A DNA stretch of 15,470 nt from an uncultured bacterium (GTDB lineage: Bacteria > Patescibacteriota > Minisyncoccia > Phycocordibacterales > Phycocordibacteraceae). The stretch is from positions 1 through 15,470 of the forward strand of contig CALUBY010000012.1 of the NCBI GenBank assembly GCA_943914435.1, given 5' to 3'. Below, in pieces: positions 6,399 to 11,465 of this stretch. The translations under genes were made by a program, and so were the position numbers. A model generated the notes under the pieces. It made no database searches. It saw nothing but the letters and a program-made list of their open reading frames with translations, and was not told where the DNA came from. The first letter of the stretch is position 1. The number at the start of each line of letters is the position of its first letter.

Positions 6399-7793
6399 TT
6401 ATCCGATCTTCGTTGCTCCTTCCTTGGAAATATCCCATACGTCGCCTTGTGATGGCACGACTGCCTTTGCGCCAAGGAAATCATGAATTCTTTGCGCCAA
6501 GAACCGCTGTGCAGAAGGCTCACCAATAGAAACAAAGATGGTCTTTGCACGCGGAAGAGTGCTCTTTGCAAACGCCAAGAGTCCTTCACGGTCAGCATGC
6601 GCGGACCAGCTCGTAAGGTTCTCGATAGTTGCTTTTACTTTAATCTCGCGACCATCAAGCTTTACTTTGGGTGCGCCGTCCTGAAGCAGGCGTCCGGGAG
6701 AGCCGGGTGCTTGATATCCCACAATGAAGAGTGTGGTGGTTGGGTCCGGGAGATACTTCGCTTCCCATTTTCCAATACGCCCCCCATGACTCATTCCTGC
6801 ACCTGCAATGATGAGCTTTGGCATGGGCTCTCCTGCAATGGTTTCAGAATCGTCGCGCGTAGGAGTCATGGTTAGGAACGGGAACCGGAAGATACTTCCC
6901 TCTTTCTTTGTTTCTGCCTTCGCCTCCGTATTGAAATACTCGGGTGCCCACTTCTCATATACACCGGTCACATTAATAGCGAGGGGTGAGTCCAGAAAGA
7001 CCGGGAACTCAGGCAACTCTCCTGCTTCCATTAGATTGGAAATCTCATACAGCATGAGCTGGGTGCGCTCCATAGAGAACGCAGGCATGAGTATGGCGCC
7101 TCCACGATCGAGCGCTCGCTTCAAGGCATCACGGAGTCGTGGCACACGCTCATCAACATGCTCGTGCACACGGTCTCCATATACTGCCTCCATGATGACG
7201 GCGTCTGCGTCTGGTACCCCTTCAGCATCCTTTAGATACGGATTTGGTGAGTTACCGATGTCCCCCGTAAACACGATGCTTGTGTCGTCATCCGTATCTT
7301 TTACACGCACACTTGCCGCCCCCAGGATATGCCCGGTGTCGCGAAGGTAGATAGAAATACCAGGAGCAATAGTTTTTTCTTCGTGATACTCAATGGTTTC
7401 GACGAGCTCAAAAAATCTTTGAACATCTTGCTCGCTATACAGAGGCTCTTGCCCATGCTGCTTCGCCTCACGCGCCAAGAGACCAACACTATCCTTGAGC
7501 ATGAGCTCGGTGAGGTCGCGCGTGGCAGGGGTCATATAGGCCTTACCCTTAAATCCCTCGCGCACAAGCTTAGGTGCTCTTCCGATATGGTCGAGGTGTG
7601 CGTGGGTTATAACGAGCGCCTGAATACGAGATGCGTCATACGGAAAAGGCGCATACATACAGCGCGCGCAGAAGTCGCGCCCCTGCTCCAGCCCGCAATC
7701 GATAAGAATCTTTGAGTCTTCCCCTTTCTCTACAAGAAAGTTAGAGCCGGTTACGGCACCAGCTCCTCCATGAAATGTTACGCGGAATGCCAT
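6399..7793 (-). CDS. Beta-CASP metallo-beta-lactamase ribonuclease (CPSF73/YSH1-like)
   Basis: This 464-residue product belongs to the beta-CASP group of metallo-beta-lactamase RNA nucleases, which cut or trim RNA with two zinc ions. The metal motifs are complete: H64-A-H66-L-D68-H69 (motif 2), H155 in DTGHILGA (motif 3) and D178 in FTGDIG (motif 4). The beta-CASP motifs follow: E202 in IMEAVYGDR (A), H336 in GMSHGGRI (B) and H399 in WSAHADREGL (C). The length and the C-terminal KH-less end fit the bacterial CPSF-like exonuclease class rather than full RNase J, which is longer. Its ATG lies inside the 3' end of the upstream membrane-protein gene (16-nt overlap), so translation is probably coupled. 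It is convergent with lnt. A role in RNA decay or processing is likely; the substrate cannot be told from sequence. Confidence 0.9.
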   Translation of the reverse strand: MAFRVTFHGGAGAVTGSNFLVEKGEDSKILIDCGLEQGRDFCARCMYAPFPYDASRIQALVITHAHLDHIGRAPKLVREGFKGKAYMTPATRDLTELMLKDSVGLLAREAKQHGQEPLYSEQDVQRFFELVETIEYHEEKTIAPGISIYLRDTGHILGAASVRVKDTDDDTSIVFTGDIGNSPNPYLKDAEGVPDADAVIMEAVYGDRVHEHVDERVPRLRDALKRALDRGGAILMPAFSMERTQLMLYEISNLMEAGELPEFPVFLDSPLAINVTGVYEKWAPEYFNTEAKAETKKEGSIFRFPFLTMTPTRDDSETIAGEPMPKLIIAGAGMSHGGRIGKWEAKYLPDPTTTLFIVGYQAPGSPGRLLQDGAPKVKLDGREIKVKATIENLTSWSAHADREGLLAFAKSTLPRAKTIFVSIGEPSAQRFLAQRIHDFLGAKAVVPSQGDVWDISKEGATKIG

Positions 7794-8137
7794 ATGGTGT
7801 GTCTCGCTAGTATATACGCACTACTCATACCCACCGCGTCCATAAGAAGATCAAGCGACGTGTCGAATACGAAGTTTGCTTCCCTCTCTGCGTGAATCAT
7901 AAGCTCAAAGAGTTCCCACCCAAGCGCAACCGCAATCATACCCCCAAGAAACACGAGCGGACGTCTCTTATCCAGAAACGCTATCGCAAACGTACCGAGC
8001 GCAAGTCCGCCTAAGAAGTGCATCAAGGTATCGAACCAAGGGTAATACCAGTACAAAAGATCGGCGAGCGCCCAGTGTTGTAGGTAGGCCAAGACCGAGG
8101 CGAGCACGAGTGCAGCGACGAGCCACGTAAGTCTCAT
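7778..8137 (-). CDS. Four-helix integral membrane protein, YjdF/VanZ-like
   Basis: The 119-residue product has about four hydrophobic helices (roughly 3-20, 38-55, 60-80 and 95-112). Polar residues within or next to them stand out: D36 and H40 in PWFDTLMHFLGG, E75 and E78 in WELFE, and D92, D96 and D100 in DTSLDLLMDAVG. This Asp/His/Glu pattern resembles small YjdF (DUF2238)- or VanZ-type membrane proteins, whose function is not settled. The family label is tentative. Its 3' end overlaps the RNase gene start by 16 nt. Upstream, only 17 nt separate its ATG from the strong terminator hairpin at 8155-8193, and no promoter is visible in that gap. Its expression may therefore depend on read-through. 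A 10-base palindrome GTGTTAACAC (8141-8150) sits just before the start. Confidence 0.75.
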   Translation of the reverse strand: MRLTWLVAALVLASVLAYLQHWALADLLYWYYPWFDTLMHFLGGLALGTFAIAFLDKRRPLVFLGGMIAVALGWELFELMIHAEREANFVFDTSLDLLMDAVGMSSAYILARHTIWHSA

Positions 8138-8154
8138 ATAGTGTTAACACTAGC

Positions 8155-8193
8155 ATGAGAAAAGCCGAGACCTTAGGCCTCGGCTTTTCTCAT
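8155..8193 (-). terminator. Intrinsic terminator or attenuator ahead of the membrane protein/RNase operon
   Basis: The arms 8155-8169 and 8179-8193 are perfectly complementary over 15 bp around a 9-nt loop. Read on the minus strand the order is A-rich GAGAAAA, GCCGAG stem, loop, CTCGGC stem, then TTTTCTCAT, the classic intrinsic form. It begins one base after the closing helix of the RNA element upstream and ends 17 nt before the ATG of the membrane-protein gene. The flanking A- and T-runs make it partly usable on the plus strand too. Confidence 0.85.
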
Positions 8194-8329
8194 AGAACCG
8201 CCCCCGTGTGGCAACTTTGGATGCCACGTGGGTGCCCGCATCGCGCGACGTTAGGCATCCGAGGATGCCCGCAGAAACGCGGGATATAAGGCTCCCGAAA
8301 TATGAGCAAGTCGCTATAAGGGCGGCTCC
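8155..8329 (-). ncRNA. Putative structured RNA of about 170 nt, family not recognised
   Basis: A near-consensus promoter predicts a start at G8329 or G8328, and an intrinsic terminator ends the unit. The predicted 5' end GAGCCGCCC (8328-8320) pairs with GGGCGGTTC (8203-8195) over 9 bp including one G-U, closing the molecule right before the terminator. Inside, 8314-8310 pairs with 8249-8245 (GCGAC/GTCGC) and encloses a hairpin GGCATC/GATGCC (8269-8264 with 8259-8254). A hairpin GTGGCA/TGCCAC (8227-8222 with 8213-8208) forms the other branch. Two mutually exclusive hairpins, 8297-8293 with 8284-8280 and 8283-8279 with 8272-8268, suggest switching. TGCGGGCA occurs twice (8273-8266, 8240-8233). 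No long ORF fits. It lacks the signatures of RNase P RNA, tmRNA and SRP RNA. A 6S-like RNA is possible. It could instead be a regulatory leader of the operon downstream. Confidence 0.6.
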
Positions 8330-8335
8330 AGGGTA

Positions 8336-8364
8336 ATTATACCTCCCTATGAGAAAGGCTTCAA
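8336..8364 (-). promoter_or_regulatory. Near-consensus sigma-70 promoter for the structured RNA
   Basis: On the minus strand TTGAAG (8364-8359) is followed by exactly 17 bp and a perfect TATAAT (8341-8336). Transcription is expected 6-7 nt later at G8329 or G8328. This is the best promoter in the window. It lies 112 nt past the ndk stop and faces no annotated protein start directly. Confidence 0.8.
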
Positions 8365-8382
8365 AACGTTCATATGCAAGAC

Positions 8383-8442
8383 ACGGGAAAGGGCTGCTCG
8401 GAGTCGTACTTGCGTACGGTGACGAGCAGCCCTGGGACCCGT
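8383..8442 (-). terminator. Long hairpin behind ndk, probable terminator or small RNA
   Basis: A 60-base imperfect hairpin has an outer helix ACGGG/CCCGT (8383-8387 with 8438-8442), a 3x5 internal loop, a perfect 10-bp helix GGGCTGCTCG/CGAGCAGCCC (8391-8400 with 8423-8432), a 4x4 internal loop and a 5-bp CGTAC/GTACG stem. Read on the minus strand the apical loop is GCAA, a GNRA tetraloop, and the 10-bp helix is followed by TTTCCCGTGTCTT, a modest T-rich tail. It lies 35 nt beyond the ndk stop, so termination of ndk is the simplest role. On the plus strand the 4x4 loop could form G-U and tandem G-A pairs, so the strand of action is not certain. Confidence 0.5.
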
Positions 8443-8476
8443 AACGCCGCAGATGGGCGTTTTTAAGCGTTTCTGT

Positions 8477-9085
8477 TTACTCCATTATCCCGTCGAGGTT
8501 TACATCGTAGAGAATCTGATCTCCCACAAGGCGGTAGGTGATGAGCTCTTCAGGAGTGAACCAAAGATTGATTTCAGTCTCTGCGTTCTCCGGGGTGTCT
8601 GAGCAGTGAATAAGATTACGTACCGCACGGTCATCAATGGCCGCGATGTTGTACGAATCAATGGTGAAGTCTCCACGGATAGTACCTACATCAGAGGTTG
8701 ATGGCTCGGTACCGCCCGTGAGCTTTGTTACCACGTCAACCGCAGAGTTACCCTCCCATGCCATCATAACGACAGGACCTGAGGTCATGAACTTCTCAAG
8801 TGCTCGGATAATGTCCTTTCCGTACTCGATAGGCTCCTTCTCAGCAGAAAGACCTGCTGCAGCACGGTCCTCGGCAATCTTGGTGCCCTTCTTGATGAAC
8901 CAGGCATCGTCCTTGCTGTAGTGCTTCCAAATGCGATCAGAATCAAGCACGGTAAGCTTAAGACCAATGAGCTTAAGACCGGTGCGCTCAAAGCGCTTAA
9001 TAATCTCTCCAATAAGAGAGCGCTGAACGCCGTCAGGCTTTACGATAACGAAGGTACGCTCGAGTTTTGGATGCGGAATGGGCAT
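8477..9085 (-). CDS. ndk: Nucleoside diphosphate kinase, long form
   Basis: Ndk moves the gamma phosphate from ATP to other (d)NDPs through a phosphohistidine. The 202-residue product starts with TFVIVKPDGVQRSLIGEI (11-28; K16 is the conserved lysine), has TSGPVVMMAWEG (101-112) and GTIRGDF (134-140), and carries the active-site H160 in RNLIHCSDTPENAETEI. The family usually reads H-G-S-D there; here it is H-C-S-D. The protein is about 55-60 residues longer than the common 140-150. Roughly 28 extra residues fall between about 57 and 95 (KKGTKIAEDRAAAGL), a few precede H160, and a C-terminal extension ends VNLDGIME. All catalytic residues are present, so it should be active. It has its own promoter and is separated from the upstream operon. 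No Shine-Dalgarno motif precedes the ATG. Confidence 0.93.
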   Translation of the reverse strand: MPIPHPKLERTFVIVKPDGVQRSLIGEIIKRFERTGLKLIGLKLTVLDSDRIWKHYSKDDAWFIKKGTKIAEDRAAAGLSAEKEPIEYGKDIIRALEKFMTSGPVVMMAWEGNSAVDVVTKLTGGTEPSTSDVGTIRGDFTIDSYNIAAIDDRAVRNLIHCSDTPENAETEINLWFTPEELITYRLVGDQILYDVNLDGIME

Positions 9086-9128
9086 AGAAGATAATTGAAT
9101 GTGCGCCAGAGGCGCCTTTTACGTACGC

Positions 9129-9157
9129 ACTATACTACAGCCTGAAACGGCTGTCAG
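9129..9157 (-). promoter_or_regulatory. Sigma-70 promoter for ndk
   Basis: On the minus strand CTGACA (9157-9152) precedes TATAGT (9134-9129) with a 17-bp spacer; each box has one mismatch to consensus. Transcription should start near 9122, giving a leader of about 37 nt that contains a small GCGCC/GGCGC hairpin. An inverted repeat ACAGCC/GGCTGT (9137-9142 with 9149-9154) overlaps the spacer and could be an operator. Confidence 0.65.
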
Positions 9158-9171
9158 CTTGAAAAACAAGG

Positions 9172-9474
9172 TTATTTTTCGCTTTTGAGAATGACTCTTC
9201 CCTCAAATCCTCCCCGCTCTTCTCGCTTCGAGAGGCGAACCGCATCAACGTCTGCATACTCAGGTAAGAGCTGTAATGCCGCAATTACCTCAAGAACATC
9301 CCCAAGCTCTTCAACGGAAGACACCTCGGAAAACTCGCCGGCTTCTTCAACAAGCTTTTTGATGAGTTCCGCTTTATACTCCGTGTCGTCCGCAATCCGC
9401 TTCTCATACGAGACCCCTTTTGTGTCGAGGAGTTCAGGTATACCATCACGCACAAGTTTTTCGTACTGAGTCAT
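9172..9474 (-). CDS. MazG-like nucleoside triphosphate pyrophosphohydrolase
   Basis: The product is 100 residues, starting MTQYEKLVRDGIPELL. An upstream extension of the frame runs through the map gene and is not credible; this ATG lies 4 nt after the map stop. The protein has the all-alpha NTP pyrophosphohydrolase signature EExxE...ExxD: E43, E44 and E47 in VEEAGEF, then E56 and D59 in EELGDVLEV, which bind Mg2+. The opening YEKLVRDGIPE and the closing RGGFEGRVIL match a small stand-alone MazG-related family. Such enzymes hydrolyse (d)NTPs or phosphoribosyl-ATP to the monophosphate and pyrophosphate, often removing non-standard nucleotides. HisE is an alternative, but no histidine genes are nearby. 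Its place between map and ndk, after gmk and adk, fits nucleotide pool control. Confidence 0.8.
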   Translation of the reverse strand: MTQYEKLVRDGIPELLDTKGVSYEKRIADDTEYKAELIKKLVEEAGEFSEVSSVEELGDVLEVIAALQLLPEYADVDAVRLSKREERGGFEGRVILKSEK

Positions 9475-9478
9475 GTAC

Positions 9479-10264
9479 CTATCGTACCATTTCGTTTGGA
9501 CGACGCGTGATGACGGTTGTGCCAGAGTCTTCAATGAGAATCGTATGCTCGCTATGAGATGCGTACGAGCCATCCTTTGAGCGATAGGTGTGACCATCAG
9601 GAGCAATAATCACCGCACCCTTCCCTGCTGTTGCAATAGGTTCAAGTGCAAGCACCATGCCATGCACGAGCTCAGGACCGGTGCCTGGGTGACCAAAGTT
9701 TGATATATACGGCTCCTCGTGTACTTTGCGTCCCACAGCGTGACCGCCTAGTACTTTTACAATAGAAAATCCGGTGCCCTTAAACGCCGCACCTATGGCA
9801 CTTGATATGTCTCCGATACGGTTACCAACGATTGCTGCTTTCATGCCCTCCTCAAGAGCGAATTCAGTAGCTGCAATAAGTGCGCTCGCTTCCTTACTTA
9901 CCTTCCCTACAGGAACCGTAACCGCTGAGTCCGTAAAGAACCCCTTGTGTACAATGCCGAAATCAAGCGTAACTATATCGCCTTCCTTGAGGATTCTCGG
10001 ATTCTCGTTTGGAATACCATGAACCACCTCCTCATTTACCGATACACAAACCGCTGCAGGAAACGGACGCGGCGCACCCTCAGGCGTATAGCCTTTAAAC
10101 GCAGGCAGGTCTCCGTTTTCTTCAATCATGCGCACCGCAGTGTCTTCAATCTCTTGCGTAGAGAGTCCTGGACGCACCATGCCCTCGAGATGCTCAAGAA
10201 TTACCGCAAGGCGCTTCCCTGACTCGACAAGCCCCGCACGCTCTTCTGGGTTCTGAACTATCAT
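9479..10264 (-). CDS. map: Methionine aminopeptidase, type I
   Basis: Map removes the initiator methionine from nascent proteins with a small second residue. The 261-residue product has the pita-bread-fold metal ligands in order: D101 (TLDFG), D112 (FTDSAV), H175 (GGHAVG), E208 (ALEPIA) and E239 (SEHTIL). The substrate-side H82 in VVHGIP is also present. Spacing matches the Escherichia coli enzyme almost exactly, and there is no N-terminal zinc-finger extension, so it is type Ia-like. The ATG overlaps the adk stop (ATGA, 4 nt), indicating coupled translation. secY-adk-map is a widely conserved run at the end of the spc operon. In many bacteria infA follows map; here a MazG-like gene does. Confidence 0.95.
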   Translation of the reverse strand: MIVQNPEERAGLVESGKRLAVILEHLEGMVRPGLSTQEIEDTAVRMIEENGDLPAFKGYTPEGAPRPFPAAVCVSVNEEVVHGIPNENPRILKEGDIVTLDFGIVHKGFFTDSAVTVPVGKVSKEASALIAATEFALEEGMKAAIVGNRIGDISSAIGAAFKGTGFSIVKVLGGHAVGRKVHEEPYISNFGHPGTGPELVHGMVLALEPIATAGKGAVIIAPDGHTYRSKDGSYASHSEHTILIEDSGTTVITRRPNEMVR

Positions 10265-10851
10265 ACGTTCGAAGAATTAAGGGCGTTAAGAATACTCATT
10301 TCCACCACCTCAGGCGTGTCCGTGCCGTCGATAGTAACGAGCGTGCCTTTCTTCTTAAAGTACTCAAGGACGGGAGCGGTGTGTTCGTGATAGATACCAA
10401 GCCGTACCGCAATCTGCTCCGCGGTTGCGCTATCAGGACGGTGTTCAGTCTCTGCACGAGAAAGCATACGACGAGTTACCTCTTCGTCCGAAACCTGTAG
10501 ATCAAGCGCAATATAGGGGCGCTCAAGCCAAGCCATGATGCTGTCGAACGTTTCTGCCTGTACCTCTGAACGAGGATACCCTTCACAAATAATGCCTGCT
10601 TCGTTTCCAAGCTTGAGCACGGTGTCTTCAAAGAGGTAGGTTGCAAACCAGTCAGGAAGCAAGTGACCCGCATCATAGGATTCGCGCACTTTCTCGGAAA
10701 TGGGTCCTTCTCCTCCACGAAGCTGCTTGAACAAGTCACCCGTTGAAAAATGAGTCCACCCAAAATCACCCGCAAGGCGTTTTGCCTGCGTGCCCTTTCC
10801 AGAACCGGGACGTCCCGTGAGAATAACCGTTGTAATTGCTGGTTGCTGCAT
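10261..10851 (-). CDS. adk: Adenylate kinase, short-LID form
   Basis: Adk interconverts ATP + AMP and two ADP. The 196-residue product starts MQQPAITTVILTG; a longer frame from a TTG at 10899 would add 16 residues not typical of the family. The P-loop is GRPGSGKGT (13-21), with STGDLFK (36-42) for AMP binding. EGYPRS at 90-95 replaces the usual DGFPR. The LID region (about 120-140, SRAETEHRPDSATAEQIAVR) is short and lacks the four zinc-binding cysteines of the long form, but keeps arginines expected to contact phosphates. The fold family also includes UMP/CMP kinase; position between secY/gmk and map favours Adk. Forty nt separate it from gmk, and a strong AGGAGGA lies in that gap, 29 nt before the ATG. 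Confidence 0.9.
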   Translation of the reverse strand: MQQPAITTVILTGRPGSGKGTQAKRLAGDFGWTHFSTGDLFKQLRGGEGPISEKVRESYDAGHLLPDWFATYLFEDTVLKLGNEAGIICEGYPRSEVQAETFDSIMAWLERPYIALDLQVSDEEVTRRMLSRAETEHRPDSATAEQIAVRLGIYHEHTAPVLEYFKKKGTLVTIDGTDTPEVVEMSILNALNSSNV

Positions 10852-10880
10852 GTATATGAATCGTATCAGTAATGAAAGTC

Positions 10881-10887
10881 TCCTCCT
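10881..10887 (-). promoter_or_regulatory. Consensus Shine-Dalgarno motif with no start codon at normal distance
   Basis: AGGAGGA lies on the minus strand 4 nt after the gmk stop codon. The nearest canonical start downstream, the adk ATG at 10851, is 29 nt from its 3' end. Between them, in the adk frame, only CTT, TTA, CTG and ATA codons occur, so a non-canonical start (CTG or ATA) is formally possible. Almost all other genes in the window lack any such motif. Confidence 0.5.
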
Positions 10888-10891
10888 ATTA

Positions 10892-11461
10892 TTACGCAAG
10901 GCTGCGTACTATTGAAACAAATGCCTCTTTTGCATGCTCAAGCTCTCCCGTATGGTTTGAGACCACGTAATCCGCCTCATCCTTAAATGCCGCTTCCTCA
11001 TCATAGTGAGCACGACGCTTTGCAATATCTGCCTCGCTCATAGGGCCCCTCGCGGTAATCCGCGCTACGAGCTCCTCCCACGGTCCTGCGTCCACAAATA
11101 TCGTGATGCGCTCCTCTTTTGGAAGATTATGCATGACCTGTCGTACACCCTGTAGTTCAATGTCAGAGAGAATGAGCTTCCCGGCTTCAATTACAGGCTC
11201 TACTTCGCTCTTTAGAGTGCCGTATAAATTGCCTCCATACTCTGCCCACTCAAGAAACATACCGGCGTCTACCCGACGCATAAACTCGGTGGTAGTAAGG
11301 AAATGGTAGTTAACCCCATCAACTTCTCCTTCGCGCATTGGTCGTGTCGTTGCTGATACCGCAAACGAAAGACCGGGAATACGTTCCCTCGCCGCTTGTA
11401 TGAGCGTATTTTTACCGCTTCCTGTGGGCCCAACGACGAGGATGTAGGCGCCTCGCTTCAT
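10892..11461 (-). CDS. gmk: Guanylate kinase
   Basis: Gmk phosphorylates GMP and dGMP to the diphosphates with ATP. The 189-residue product starts at the ATG at 11461 (MKRGAYILVVGPTG), 4 nt after the secY stop; a TTG one codon earlier is less likely. The P-loop is GPTGSGKNT (11-19). GMP-binding features follow: SATTRPMREGEVDGVNYHFL (37-56), then FLEWAEYGGNLYGT and ILSDIELQGVRQV. The C-terminal ARITARGPMSEADIAKR region carries the catalytic arginines. N18 replaces the Ser or Thr normally after the P-loop lysine. Length is normal. Placement between secY and adk is unusual, as most bacteria keep gmk near rpoZ. Confidence 0.95.
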   Translation of the reverse strand: MKRGAYILVVGPTGSGKNTLIQAARERIPGLSFAVSATTRPMREGEVDGVNYHFLTTTEFMRRVDAGMFLEWAEYGGNLYGTLKSEVEPVIEAGKLILSDIELQGVRQVMHNLPKEERITIFVDAGPWEELVARITARGPMSEADIAKRRAHYDEEAAFKDEADYVVSNHTGELEHAKEAFVSIVRSLA

Positions 11462-11465
11462 CAAA

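Noticed and set aside
6808..7350. 180-codon plus-strand frame inside the beta-CASP RNase gene
   Set aside because: Antisense to a gene with complete catalytic motifs; Ser/Arg-rich composition is that of a reverse-strand shadow.
8141..8150. GTGTTAACAC palindrome as an operator or attachment site
   Set aside because: A single 10-base palindrome is too short to call alone; it is noted in the downstream gene entry.
8155..8356. Direct repeat ATGAGAAA (8155-8162 and 8349-8356) flanking the RNA unit as a mobile-element target duplication
   Set aside because: Eight bases can recur by chance, one copy is part of the terminator stem and the other of the promoter spacer, and no transposase or terminal inverted repeats are present.
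8383..8442. SRP (4.5S) RNA, because of the long hairpin, GNRA loop and an AGCAGCC match on the minus strand
   Set aside because: The strongly conserved apical domain (GGUCAGG side, GGAA loop, GGAAGCAGCC side) is absent; AGCAGCC here is simply one arm of a perfect helix and the loop stem is too long.
8155..8476. RNase P RNA or tmRNA filling the whole gene-free region
   Set aside because: No GAGGAAAGUCC-type core, no ACAGAA core, no tRNA-like acceptor end and no tag ORF; a strong promoter lies in the middle of the stretch.
9475..9606. Longer start for the MazG-like protein (144 residues)
   Set aside because: The extra 44 residues lie within the 3' end of map and have no family similarity; the family N terminus begins at the ATG at 9474.
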